Positions 12,972 to 20,706 of a stretch of 64,000 nt of DNA are shown here, piece after piece. The position numbers and the translations under genes are program-made. This stretch comes from Arenimonas caeni (GTDB lineage Bacteria; Pseudomonadota; Gammaproteobacteria; Xanthomonadales; Xanthomonadaceae), in contig NZ_KZ679084.1 of NCBI RefSeq assembly GCF_003024235.1, forward strand, positions 488,557-552,556, read 5' to 3'. A model generated the notes under the pieces. It was not told the origin of the DNA. It worked only from the letters and a program-made list of their open reading frames with translations, and searched no databases. The stretch's first letter is position 1. Each line of letters begins with the position of its first letter.

Positions 12972-13897
12972 GGCAGCTTCTCCGCGACGCGCAGCACCGC
13001 GCTGCGGGCGCGCGGGTTGTCGGCGACTTCCTGGGCCGTGGCGCGAAGGGCGCCGGAGACGTCGAGCAGGGTCGGCGAGAACGCCTCCGGGGCGGGCATG
13101 CGGCGGTTGCCCGGCGGCGCCTTGGCGTGCCGGGCGATGAACTGCTTGACGATGCGGTCTTCGAGCGAGTGGAAGCTGATCACCGCCAGCCGGCCGCCCG
13201 GCCTGAGCACGGACAGGGCCGCGTCGAGCCCGGCCTCGAGGTCGTCGAGCTCGCGGTTGATGAAGATGCGGATGGCCTGGAAGCTGCGCGTGGCCGGGTG
13301 GATCTTGCCGTCGCCACGCGGCATCACCGAGGCGATCAGCTCGGCCAGCTGCGCCGTGCGCTCGAGCGGCGCCTCGGCCCGGCGGGCGACGATGGCGCGG
13401 GCGATGCGCCGGCTCATCTTCTCCTCGCCATAGGTCCAGAGCACGTCGGCGATCTCGCGCTCGTCGGCGCGCGCCAGCCAGGCCGCGGCGCTTTCGCCGG
13501 ACTCCGGGTCCATGCGCATGTCGAGCGGGCCGTCCTTGCCGAAGCTGAAGCCGCGCTCGGCCACGTCGAGCTGGGGCGAGGACACGCCGAGGTCGAACAG
13601 CACGCCGTCGAGGCCGGCGGCGGCCTCGTCCCACTGCGCCAGGCCGGCGAAGGAACCGCGGCGGACGACGACCCGCCCGTCCGCGCCGAAAAGCGCGTGG
13701 GCGGTGGCGATCGCTTCCGGATCCTTGTCCATCACCAACAGCCGTCCATCCGGCCCCAGCCGGTCGAGCACGCCGCGCGCATGGCCCCCTCGCCCGAACG
13801 TGCCATCCAGATACCTGCCATCCCTGCGTACCTGCAGGCCGTCCATGACCTGCGCCCACATCACCGGGAGATGGCTGGGCTGCGTCGTGCCACGCAT
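12968..13897 (-). CDS. rsmH: 16S rRNA (cytosine1402-N4)-methyltransferase RsmH
   Basis: A 309-residue SAM-dependent methyltransferase (formerly MraW) modifying C1402 of 16S rRNA. Seen: [13 protein letters not shown] near the N-terminus, the SAM-binding [52 protein letters not shown] and [16 protein letters not shown] place the start at ATG 13895-13897. A GTG at 13913-13915 overlaps the mraZ stop as GTGA, like the ftsL junction, and would add six residues; both are plausible. Second gene of the dcw operon. Confidence 0.96.
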   Translation of the reverse strand: MRGTTQPSHLPVMWAQVMDGLQVRRDGRYLDGTFGRGGHARGVLDRLGPDGRLLVMDKDPEAIATAHALFGADGRVVVRRGSFAGLAQWDEAAAGLDGVLFDLGVSSPQLDVAERGFSFGKDGPLDMRMDPESGESAAAWLARADEREIADVLWTYGEEKMSRRIARAIVARRAEAPLERTAQLAELIASVMPRGDGKIHPATRSFQAIRIFINRELDDLEAGLDAALSVLRPGGRLAVISFHSLEDRIVKQFIARHAKAPPGNRRMPAPEAFSPTLLDVSGALRATAQEVADNPRARSAVLRVAEKLP

Positions 13898-13911
13898 CCC
13901 GGCCACGCCCG

Positions 13912-14358
13912 TCACAGCCTCAGGTCGAGCATGTCCTCGCTGATCTCGTCTTCCCCGATGGTCAGACGGATCTGCGCGAGGTGCGCCTGCTCGCTCCACA
14001 ATTCGAACTTGCCGCCCATGCCCAGCAGCACGGCCTTCTTCTCGATGCCCGCGGCGTTGCGGTGGCTGGCCGGCAGCAGCACGCGGCCGTTGCCGTCGGG
14101 CTCGACCACGGTGGCCGCACCCACGAGCTTGAGCTGCAGGTTGCGGTGCACGCGCTTGGCGTTGGGCAGGGCATTGACCTGGTCGCGGACCTTTTCCCAG
14201 GCCGCTTCCGGGTAGAGCCACAGGCAGCCGGATTCGTAGGGGTTGTAGGTGACCACCAGGCGGTTGGCGCAGGCGCGCGCGACCAGGTCGCGGTAGGCCG
14301 TCGGAATGGCCAGCCGCCCCTTGTCATCGATCGTGATCGCCGTTTCGCCCTGGAACAT
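13912..14358 (-). CDS. mraZ: Transcriptional regulator MraZ
   Basis: A 148-residue protein with two tandem MraZ/AbrB-like SpoVT folds: [17 protein letters not shown] in the first and [17 protein letters not shown] in the second. In E. coli MraZ forms ring-shaped oligomers and represses the dcw operon by binding direct repeats just upstream of its own gene. I start it at ATG 14356-14358 ([14 protein letters not shown]), the usual MraZ N-terminus; an upstream in-frame ATG at 14392-14394 lies inside the repeat region and is unlikely. First gene of the operon, with a promoter and candidate operator just in front. Confidence 0.97.
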   Translation of the reverse strand: MFQGETAITIDDKGRLAIPTAYRDLVARACANRLVVTYNPYESGCLWLYPEAAWEKVRDQVNALPNAKRVHRNLQLKLVGAATVVEPDGNGRVLLPASHRNAAGIEKKAVLLGMGGKFELWSEQAHLAQIRLTIGEDEISEDMLDLRL

Positions 14359-14367
14359 CGCCCTGGA

Positions 14368-14411
14368 TCCGCCCTTAACCACCGAAAACCACAAAAAACC
14401 CGGATTTCCCT
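14368..14411 (-). promoter_or_regulatory. Candidate MraZ operator: five GG-containing boxes with exact 10-bp spacing
   Basis: Read on the minus strand, the mraZ leader carries tetramers AGGG, GGGT, TGGT, TGGT, CGGA at 14411-14408, 14401-14398, 14391-14388, 14381-14378 and 14371-14368, each exactly 10 bp from the next. E. coli MraZ binds TGGGN repeats spaced the same way (5-bp box, 5-bp gap). The exact phase and the position between the promoter and mraZ support an operator; the boxes are degenerate relative to E. coli. Confidence 0.55.
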
Positions 14412-14420
14412 CAGATGTCC

Positions 14421-14449
14421 ACGTTAGACCTGCCCCGGAGGGGTGTCAA
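14421..14449 (-). promoter_or_regulatory. Sigma70 promoter of the dcw operon (upstream of mraZ)
   Basis: On the minus strand a perfect -35 TTGACA (14449-14444) is followed after exactly 17 bp by TAACGT (14426-14421) as -10. The predicted start is near 14414, giving a leader of about 55 nt that contains the 10-bp-phased GG boxes. It is the best promoter match I found in the window and the only obvious one for the 14-gene dcw cluster. Confidence 0.8.
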
Positions 14450-14659
14450 GGACAAATTCGGGAGAAATTCGCCAAGCGGATCAAGGCGTTGCGCGGAACT
14501 TGAGAGTCTTGTTTAAGAACCATTCGGCAACTGTTGTTTCACATGGATTTGATCCAAAGATGTGAAACACATCGCAAACAGCGGCCAGCCAGAGGGCCGC
14601 AGGGCCGCTCGCCACCCCGGGGGCGTCCAGGGCGGCTCGGGTGCGCGATCGGCGCGGAA
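14450..14659. other. Non-coding spacer between RNase P RNA and the dcw promoter
   Basis: About 210 bp with no credible gene; the 97-codon minus-strand frame here starts inside RNase P RNA. The half nearer mraZ is AT-richer than its surroundings and could supply upstream promoter sequence. It holds the inverted repeat at 14535-14569. No T-rich terminator for RNase P RNA is evident. Confidence 0.5.
14535..14569. repeat. Perfect 10-bp inverted repeat, operator- or hairpin-like
   Basis: TGTTTCACAT (14535-14544) and ATGTGAAACA (14560-14569) are exact inverted repeats around a 15-nt centre that itself contains GGAT/ATCC arms, so the site has two nested symmetric pairs. It lies downstream of RNase P RNA and about 85 bp upstream of the dcw -35 box. 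No U-run follows on either strand, so an intrinsic terminator is unlikely; a protein-binding dyad or an RNase P precursor processing hairpin fits better. Confidence 0.5.
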
Positions 14660-15025
14660 GGAAGTGGCGGAGCCGGCCGGTAAGCCGGGTTCTGTCGTGG
14701 ACAGTCATTCCTCTGGGACCTGCGTCACCGCAGGCCTCAAGCAGCCAACCCGGGTGCGGCACGAGCCATGCCATAGCACCCCTATTTGGCCTTGCTCCAG
14801 GTGGGGTTTGCCGTGCCCCGCGGCGTTGGCCCCGCGGGCGGTGGGCTCTTACCCCACCGTTTCACCCTTGCCACGCGCCCTCGCGGGCCGTTCGGCGGTT
14901 TGCTTTCTGTTGCACTTTCCGTCGGCTCACGCCGCCCAGGCGTTACCTGGCACCCTGCTCTGTGGAGCCCGGACTTTCCTCGGCGCATTGCTGCGACGCG
15001 ACTGTCCTGGCCGACTCCGCCGGCG
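14660..15025 (-). ncRNA. rnpB: RNase P RNA (bacterial class A)
   Basis: The catalytic RNA of RNase P, which matures tRNA 5' ends. On the minus strand the conserved 5' block GAGGAAAGTCCGGGCTCC (14981-14964) is followed by CAGGGTGCCAGGTAACGCC, the internal GGTGAAACGGTGGGGTAAG and GGAGCAAGGCCAAATAGGGG, and the 3' block ACGACAGAACCCGGCTTA (14698-14681). The terminal helix P1 forms between GGCGGAGTCGGCC (15021-15009) and GGCCGGCTCCGCC (14678-14666), fixing the ends to within a few bases. A weak -10 (GACAAT, 15034-15029) fits the predicted 5' end near 15022. It lies about 33 bp after rsmI on the same strand. Confidence 0.96.
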
Positions 15026-15058
15026 CGGATTGTCTCACATCGCCGCCGCGGGCATCGC

Positions 15059-15895
15059 TCAGCCGCCGTCGCCGCCGTAGAGCGCCTTGCGCGGCGCGCC
15101 GCTCAGATCGGCCGCGAGCCTTGCGGCGACCGACGGCTTGAGGTGCTCGCTCAGGCGCGCATAGATGCGCTGGCCTTCGCGCAGGCGCGCCTCGGCATCG
15201 TCCTCGCAGCCGCGCACGACGATGACGAACTCGCCCTTGCGCTGGTTCTCGTCGGAGGTCACGCGCTGCGCGATGTCGCCCAGCGTGTCGCCCAGCACCG
15301 TCTCGAACAGCTTGGTGAGCTCGCGTGCGAGCACCGCTTCGCGCTGCGCTCCGAATTCGGCCACCAGGTCGGCAAGGCATTCCTCGATGCGGTGTGAGCT
15401 TTCGTAGAACACCAGCGTGCGCGTTTCCCTCGCCAGCGCCTGCAGGCGTTCGCGCCGCGCGCCGGCCTTGGCCGGCAGGAAACCCTCGAAGCAGAAGCGA
15501 TCGGACGGAATGCCGGCCACCGACAGCGCCGCGATCGCCGCGCAGGCTCCGGGCACCGGCACCACCCGCAGCCCGGCCGCGCGCACCTCGCGCACCAGCC
15601 GGTAGCCCGGGTCGCTGACCAGCGGCGTGCCGGCGTCGGACACCAGCGCCAGGGCCTCGCCGGCCTTCAGGCGCTCGACCAGCCTCCAGGCGATGTCGGC
15701 CTCGTTGTGTTCGTGCAGCGCCAGCAGCGGCCGCTCGATGCCCAGGGCCTGCAGCAGCTGGCGCGTGTGCCGGGTGTCCTCGGCGCAGATCGCGTCGACG
15801 CCGGCCAGCACGGCGCGCGCCCGTGCCGTCAGGTCGCCCAGGTTGCCGATGGGCGTGGCCACCACGTGCAGCGCCCCTGCCTGTACCGTTGTCAT
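15059..15895 (-). CDS. rsmI: 16S rRNA (cytidine1402-2'-O)-methyltransferase RsmI
   Basis: A 278-residue tetrapyrrole-methylase-fold enzyme that 2'-O-methylates C1402, the nucleotide also modified by RsmH. Motifs: HVVATPIGNLGDLTARAR at the N-terminus, AEDTRHTRQLLQALGI, LVSDAGTPLVSDPGYRLVR, and GFLPAKAGARRERLQAL. I start at ATG 15893-15895 (MTTVQAGALHVVATP); another ATG seven codons upstream (15914-15916) is possible. It is divergent from lpoA with a 61-bp spacer, the same arrangement as E. coli rsmI/lpoA. Confidence 0.95.
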   Translation of the reverse strand: MTTVQAGALHVVATPIGNLGDLTARARAVLAGVDAICAEDTRHTRQLLQALGIERPLLALHEHNEADIAWRLVERLKAGEALALVSDAGTPLVSDPGYRLVREVRAAGLRVVPVPGACAAIAALSVAGIPSDRFCFEGFLPAKAGARRERLQALARETRTLVFYESSHRIEECLADLVAEFGAQREAVLARELTKLFETVLGDTLGDIAQRVTSDENQRKGEFVIVVRGCEDDAEARLREGQRIYARLSEHLKPSVAARLAADLSGAPRKALYGGDGG

Positions 15896-15956
15896 GACCG
15901 CGCCCTCCGTGTGCACCGGCTATCATCTTACGCGGCAACCCATCCGGACCCCGACC

Positions 15957-17723
15957 ATGCTGCGAACCGCCCCACTGCTGCTTGCCATCGCGTTGCTCGC
16001 CGGCTGCGCCAGCGTCAGCGTGCAGCGCGAGCCCTCGGCCACGTCGACGGCACCCGCCGCCGCGCCGACGCCGGCCTCGCGCCTGGCCGAAGAAGGCCGC
16101 CACGCCGAGGCCGCCGCGGCCTACGCCGCCCTGGCCGCCGAAAGCCGCGGCGCCGCCCGCGAGCGCGCTTGGCTGCGTGCCGCCTGGCAGCACCGCCTGG
16201 CGGGCAACGAGGCCGCCGCGCGCGAGGCCTGGTCGAACGTGCCGCGGCGCCGGCTCGAGGGGCGCGATGCGCTGCTGCACGACCTGCTCGGCGCCGGCTT
16301 CCAGCTCCGGGGCGGCCGGGCCGATGCGGCGCTGGCCCTGCTCGGCCAGTCGCGCGCTTCCGTGCCGGGCGAACTGGCCGCCGACTGGCATGGCCAGCGC
16401 GCCGACGCCCTGCGCCAGCTCGGCCGCGGTTTCGACGCGGCCGGCGAGCTGGCCTGGCTGGCGGCACTGCAGTCCGGCGAGGCGCGCGTGGCGACGGTGG
16501 GTGAGATCGTCTCGCTGCTTTCGGCCGAAACCGACGCCAGCCTTTCGGCGAAGGCGGCCGCGCTGCCGACGGGCCACCCGCTCTACGCCTACGCGGGGCG
16601 CACCTTGTCCCAGCGCGGGCTGCCGCTGCCCCGCCCCTACGACCGGGCTGGCTCCACCCCGGCGCTCGACGCGCTGCCGCCGGCCGAGCCGGACGGCTAC
16701 CGGCCGCCCGAGCGCCTGGCCGTGCTGCTGCCGCTGAGCGGCCCGCTGGCCACGGCCGGCCAGTCGGTGCGCGAAGGCGTACTGGCGGCTTATTACGCCG
16801 AGCCGCGGCGCCGCCCGGCGCTGCGCTTCTACGACACGGCCGCACCCGGCGGCCTGCGCGAGGCGCTGGCCCGCGCCACCGCCGATGGTGCCCAGATGCT
16901 GATCGGCCCGCTCTCGCGCGAAGAGGTGAACACCGTTTTCGCCACGCCGGAGCTGTCGCTGCCGACGGTGGCGCTCAACCGCGGCGGCAATGCGACCACG
17001 CCGGGCAGCGCGAGTTTCGCGCTGGCCCCCGAGGACGAGGGCGTCGCGGCGGCCGAACGCCTGCTCGAGCGCGGCCAGCGCCGCGTGCTGGTGGTGACCC
17101 AGGCCGACGAGAACGCGCGCCGTGCGCTGGAAAGCTTCCGCGCGCACCTGGCCGCCGGTGGCGGCGAGGTCATCGGCGAAGTGATGGTTTCGCCCGACAA
17201 CCCCGACTACGTGCCGGCCCTGCAGCAGGCCGTGGCCAGCGCCGGCGGCCTGCGTCCGGACGCCCTGTTCCTGAGCCTCAAGGCCGCCGAGGCCCGGCTG
17301 CTGGCCAGCCAGGTCGAGCCGGCCGGCCTGGTCGGCGTGCCGCGCGTGGCGACCTCGCTGATCCTCTCGGGCGCCAACCTGCGCCTGGACGTCGAACTCG
17401 AAGGCATCGAATACCCGGAGCTGCCCTGGCTGATCGGCCTGCGCGGCGGCCTGCCCGACGCCGACACGCTGGGCAGCACCCTGCCGGCGGCGCAGGGCGG
17501 CGGCGCGCGGCTGTTCGCCTTCGGCGTCGATGCCTGGCGCCTGGCCAGCTACCTCGACCGCCTGGTGTCCGACCCGGGCGCGCAGGTGCGCGGCGCCACC
17601 GGCGAACTCACGCTCGACGCCACCGGCCTGGTGCGGCGCAAGCCGGCCTGGGCGGTGTTCAGCGGCGGCCGCCCGCGGCCGGCGCCCGACGGCGCCCTGC
17701 TGCCCGATGCCGGCGCGCCCTGA
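15957..17723 (+). CDS. lpoA: Penicillin-binding protein activator LpoA-like lipoprotein
   Basis: A 588-residue outer-membrane lipoprotein. The signal peptide [19 protein letters not shown] ends in a lipobox with Cys17. An N-terminal TPR-like region of about 230 residues is followed by a periplasmic-binding-protein fold ([20 protein letters not shown], then [20 protein letters not shown]), the LppC/YraM architecture. In E. coli LpoA activates PBP1A from the outer membrane. The neighbours match E. coli (rsmI divergent before, yraN after). A TATCAT at 15921-15926 may be a -10. Function is inferred from family and synteny. Confidence 0.9.
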   Translation: MLRTAPLLLAIALLAGCASVSVQREPSATSTAPAAAPTPASRLAEEGRHAEAAAAYAALAAESRGAARERAWLRAAWQHRLAGNEAAAREAWSNVPRRRLEGRDALLHDLLGAGFQLRGGRADAALALLGQSRASVPGELAADWHGQRADALRQLGRGFDAAGELAWLAALQSGEARVATVGEIVSLLSAETDASLSAKAAALPTGHPLYAYAGRTLSQRGLPLPRPYDRAGSTPALDALPPAEPDGYRPPERLAVLLPLSGPLATAGQSVREGVLAAYYAEPRRRPALRFYDTAAPGGLREALARATADGAQMLIGPLSREEVNTVFATPELSLPTVALNRGGNATTPGSASFALAPEDEGVAAAERLLERGQRRVLVVTQADENARRALESFRAHLAAGGGEVIGEVMVSPDNPDYVPALQQAVASAGGLRPDALFLSLKAAEARLLASQVEPAGLVGVPRVATSLILSGANLRLDVELEGIEYPELPWLIGLRGGLPDADTLGSTLPAAQGGGARLFAFGVDAWRLASYLDRLVSDPGAQVRGATGELTLDATGLVRRKPAWAVFSGGRPRPAPDGALLPDAGAP

Positions 17724-18075
17724 AAAGCGCGCCACCGGCGACGCGGCCGAAACCGCCGCGCGCCATCTGCTCGAAGGCGAGGGCCTGCGGCTGCTCGCCA
17801 GCAACGTCAACTTCCGCTTCGGCGAACTCGACCTGGTGATGCGCGAAGGCGAGTGGATCGTGTTCGTGGAAGTGCGCTACCGCCGCGACGAGCGCTACGG
17901 CGGCGGGCTGGCCTCGGTCGACCGCCGCAAATGCCGCCGCGTCGCCCTGGCCGCCCGCGCCTGGCTGGCCCGCCACCCGGAACTGGCCAACGCGCCCTGC
18001 CGCTTCGACATCGTCGCCGCCTCCCCCGCCGGCCTCGACTGGCACCGGGCCGCTTTCACCCTCGACGACCTGTGA
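17707..18075 (+). CDS. yraN: UPF0102 family protein YraN (predicted endonuclease-like fold)
   Basis: A 122-residue protein of the UPF0102/YraN family, which has a restriction-endonuclease-like core. The diagnostic stretch [20 protein letters not shown], followed by VRYRR, carries the acidic residues of the PD-(D/E)XK-like site; [15 protein letters not shown] follows. The cellular role is unproven, with proposed links to recombination or repair. The start at ATG 17707-17709 overlaps the lpoA end by 17 bp, so the two are co-transcribed and probably coupled. Confidence 0.88.
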   Translation: MPARPEKRATGDAAETAARHLLEGEGLRLLASNVNFRFGELDLVMREGEWIVFVEVRYRRDERYGGGLASVDRRKCRRVALAARAWLARHPELANAPCRFDIVAASPAGLDWHRAAFTLDDL

Positions 18076-18082
18076 ACTGCCC

Positions 18083-18088
18083 TAGACT
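18083..18088 (+). promoter_or_regulatory. -10-like box 6 nt before the start of the GlcD-like gene
   Basis: TAGACT ends 6 nt before the ATG at 18095, which would put the transcription start at the A of the ATG. No Shine-Dalgarno lies in between. It belongs to a recurring pattern in this window that suggests leaderless transcription. Confidence 0.4.
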
Positions 18089-18094
18089 CGACGC

Positions 18095-19483
18095 ATGGCC
18101 GAACTGCCCGCGAACGTCGCCGAGGAACTGACTGCCCTGCTGGGGCCGGACGGGCTGCTGCTTGATCAAGCCGAGCGGCTGGCCTACGGCTACGACAACT
18201 CGCGGCGGCAGGGCTTGCCGCTGGCGGTGGCGCTGCCGACGGATGCTGCGCAGGTGCAGGCGATCGTGCGCCTGTGCCGCGCGCACAGGCTGCCGATCGT
18301 CGCGCGCGGCCGCGGCACCAACACCACAGGCGCCAGCGTGCCGGGCGAGGACGCGCTGGTGGTCTCGTTCGAGCGCATGGACAAGGTGCTGGCCATCCGC
18401 CCGGGCGACCGCGTCGCGGTGGCGCAGCCGGGCCTGCTCAACGGCGACCTGCAGGCGGCGCTGGCGCCGCATGGCCTGTTCTGGCCGCCCGACCCCACCA
18501 GCTCGGCCTTCTGCAGCATCGGCGGCAACCTGGCCTGCAACGCCGGCGGCCCGCGCGCCGTGAAGTACGGCGCCACCCGCGACAACGTGCTGGCGCTCAG
18601 GGCGGTCACCGGCACGGGCGAGCTGGTCGAGTTCGGCGTGGCCACCACCAAGGGCGCCAGCGGCTACGATCTCTCGCGGCTGCTGATCGGCTCCGAAGGC
18701 ACCCTGGCGCTGATCGTCGAAGCCACGCTTCGGCTCACGCCCACGGCCACGCACCGGCGCGCGCTGCGCGCGCTCTACACCGACGTCGAAAGCGCGGCGG
18801 CGGCGGTGGCGCGGCTGATGGCGCAGCCGGTCACGCCCTCGATGCTCGAATTCATGGACGGTGACTGCGTGCGCCTGGCGCGCGAGGTCGGCGGTGCCGA
18901 CCTGCCGGCCGCGGCCGGCGCCCTGCTGATGCTCGAGGCCGACGGCGAGGCCGCCGTGCTCGACGCCGCCGAGTCGGCCCTGCGCCGCGCCGCCGAAGGC
19001 CCCGGCTGCCTGTCGGTGGACGCCGCGGCCAGCGAGGCCGAGCGCGAAAAGCTCTGGGCCGCGCGAAAGGCACTGTCGCCCTCGCTGCGCACGCTGGCGC
19101 CGGGCAAGATCAACGAAGACGTGGTGGTGCCGGTGTCGCGCATCCCCGAACTGGTGGCCGCCGTGCGCGCCGCCGCCGCGGCGCAGTCGCTGGCCATCGT
19201 CTGCTTCGGCCATGCCGGCAACGGCAACCTGCACGTGAACATCCTCTACGACCCGGCCGACGCCGCGCAGGTGGCGCGCGCCGATGCCGCGCTCGAGGCG
19301 GTGTTCGACGCGGTGATCGCGCTCGGCGGCCTGGTCTCGGGCGAACACGGCATCGGCCTGGCCAAGCGCGACTTGCTGGCGCGCTCGCTGTCGCCGCCGA
19401 CGCTGGCGCTGATGCGCGCGATCAAGGCGCAGTTCGACCCCGACGGCATCCTCAACCCCGGCAAGGTGCTGCCGCCGCCATGA
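18095..19483 (+). CDS. FAD-linked oxidase, GlcD / D-lactate dehydrogenase family
   Basis: A 462-residue flavoprotein of the vanillyl-alcohol-oxidase fold. The N-terminal FAD-binding half has RGRGTNTTGASVPGEDALVV and CSIGGNLACNAGGPRAVKYG. The C-terminal substrate-binding half has CFGHAGNGNLHVNILYDP and LVSGEHGIGLAKRDLL. These match GlcD/Dld-type 2-hydroxyacid dehydrogenases (glycolate, D-lactate, D-2-hydroxyglutarate); the substrate cannot be chosen from sequence alone. No GlcE or GlcF subunit is adjacent. The downstream gene overlaps it by 4 bp (ATGA). Confidence 0.85.
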   Translation: MAELPANVAEELTALLGPDGLLLDQAERLAYGYDNSRRQGLPLAVALPTDAAQVQAIVRLCRAHRLPIVARGRGTNTTGASVPGEDALVVSFERMDKVLAIRPGDRVAVAQPGLLNGDLQAALAPHGLFWPPDPTSSAFCSIGGNLACNAGGPRAVKYGATRDNVLALRAVTGTGELVEFGVATTKGASGYDLSRLLIGSEGTLALIVEATLRLTPTATHRRALRALYTDVESAAAAVARLMAQPVTPSMLEFMDGDCVRLAREVGGADLPAAAGALLMLEADGEAAVLDAAESALRRAAEGPGCLSVDAAASEAEREKLWAARKALSPSLRTLAPGKINEDVVVPVSRIPELVAAVRAAAAAQSLAIVCFGHAGNGNLHVNILYDPADAAQVARADAALEAVFDAVIALGGLVSGEHGIGLAKRDLLARSLSPPTLALMRAIKAQFDPDGILNPGKVLPPP

Positions 19484-20100
19484 CGCGGCCGCGCAGCGAA
19501 CTGGAAGCCCTGCTGGGCGAGATCCGCGCCTGCCGGCTGTGCGAGGCGCAGCTGCCGCTGGGCCCGCGACCGGTGCTGCGCGCCAGTGAAACCGCGAGCC
19601 TGCTGGTGGTCGGCCAGGCGCCCGGCACGCTGGTGCACGGCAGCGGCATCCCCTGGGACGACGCCAGCGGCGTGCGCCTTCGCGAGTGGATGGGCCTGGA
19701 CAAGGCGCGCTTCTACGACGAGTCGAAAGTGGCGATCGTGCCGATGGGCTTCTGTTATCCGGGTCGCGGCGCCTCGGGCGACCTGCCGCCGCGCCCCGAG
19801 TGCCGCGCCACCTGGCACCCGCGCCTGCTGCCGCTGCTGCCGCGCATCGGGCTGGTGCTTGCGATCGGCCAGTACGCGCAGGCTTACTTCCTCGGCGAGA
19901 CCCGCAAGAAAACCCTCACCGACACCGTGCAGGCCTGGCGCGACTACGCGCCGCGCATCATCCCCCTGCCCCACCCCAGCCCACGCAACGTCGGCTGGTT
20001 CAAACACAACCCGTGGTTCGACGCCGAGGTCGTTCCCGCCCTGCGCACCCGTGTCGCCGAGGTGCTGGGCCAGGTTTCTGCCGCGGATTTACGCGGATGA
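19480..20100 (+). CDS. Uracil-DNA glycosylase superfamily protein
   Basis: A 206-residue protein with the UDG fold signature: GQAPG at 45-49 (motif 1) and PLPHPSPRNVGWF as the HPSP-type motif 2 near residue 166. Four cysteines (18, 21, and two more in GFCYPGRG and PECRATW) resemble the iron-sulfur ligand pattern of family 4/5 UDGs. In family 4 motif 1 is GEAPG; here the glutamate is glutamine, so uracil-excising activity should not be assumed. The last six residues (AADLRG) and the stop codon are encoded by a GGAT-rich repeat, so the native C-terminus has been altered. Confidence 0.75.
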   Translation: MTRPRSELEALLGEIRACRLCEAQLPLGPRPVLRASETASLLVVGQAPGTLVHGSGIPWDDASGVRLREWMGLDKARFYDESKVAIVPMGFCYPGRGASGDLPPRPECRATWHPRLLPLLPRIGLVLAIGQYAQAYFLGETRKKTLTDTVQAWRDYAPRIIPLPHPSPRNVGWFKHNPWFDAEVVPALRTRVAEVLGQVSAADLRG

Positions 20101-20218
20101 ACGCGGATAGAGCAAGAGCATTCTTAAGTTCTATCCGCTCTTATCCGTGTGTATCCGTGTTCATCCGTGGCCAATCCTTCTTTTGCTCTATCCGCGTCCA
20201 TCCGCGCAAATCCGTGGC
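20080..20218. repeat. 139-bp imperfect inverted repeat with GGAT/ATCC units every 10-11 bp
   Basis: The outer arms (20080-20115 and 20183-20218) are 36 nt and differ at three positions. Between them lie more ATCCGTG units with a roughly 10-bp period. Units are of the form ACGCGGAT on the left and ATCCGCG/ATCCGTG on the right. The stop codon of the glycosylase-family gene (20098-20100) lies in the left arm, and the pgpA stop (20220-20218) touches the right end. It could act as a two-way terminator or hairpin between converging genes. I recall similar CGCGGAT repeats in many bacteria but cannot search. Confidence 0.8.
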
Positions 20219-20706
20219 TAAAAAAAGTAAGCCACGAGCTGCAGCGAGCCCAGTGCGTACAGGCCGGCCAGGGCGTCATCGAGCATGGTGCCGAAGCCGC
20301 CGTGCAGTTTGCGGTCGGCCCAGCTGACGGGCCAGGGCTTGGCGATGTCGAAGATCCGGAACAGCACCAGGCCGGCCAGCATCCAGGGCCAGCCGGCGGG
20401 CGCGGCGAAGAGCGCGACCCAGACGCCGATGAACTCGTCCCAGACCACCAGGCCCGGGTCCTCGACGCGGGTCTCGCGGATCACCCACTGCGCCGCCCAG
20501 CAGCCCAGCGCAAAACCCAGGGCCAGCACCGACAGGTAAACCAACGGCGACAGTTCCTGCATCAGGAACCACCAGGGCAGCAGCGCCGCGATGCTGCCCG
20601 CCGTGCCCGGGGCGCGCGGCGAAAAACCCGAGCCGAAGCCGGCCGCGATCCAGCCCAGCGGGTGCTTCATCACCCGGCGGTTGATGCCTTCGGGCGCGCG
20701 GCTCAT
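20218..20706 (-). CDS. pgpA: Phosphatidylglycerophosphatase A
   Basis: A 162-residue membrane enzyme dephosphorylating phosphatidylglycerol phosphate. Seen: GSGFSPRAPGTAGSIAALLP near the N-terminus, VVWDEFIGVWVALF, and RIFDIAKPWPVSWADRKLHG followed by GGFGTMLDDALAGLYA; these acidic and basic motifs define PgpA. Several hydrophobic helices are present. The ATG overlaps the thiL stop by 4 bp. It is the last gene of the ribD-to-pgpA run, with its TAG abutting the GGAT repeat. Confidence 0.95.
   Translation of the reverse strand: MSRAPEGINRRVMKHPLGWIAAGFGSGFSPRAPGTAGSIAALLPWWFLMQELSPLVYLSVLALGFALGCWAAQWVIRETRVEDPGLVVWDEFIGVWVALFAAPAGWPWMLAGLVLFRIFDIAKPWPVSWADRKLHGGFGTMLDDALAGLYALGSLQLVAYFF

Noticed and set aside
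14481..14774. 97-codon minus-strand frame
   Set aside because: It lies largely inside RNase P RNA and its spacer; such frames in rnpB are a known false-positive source.
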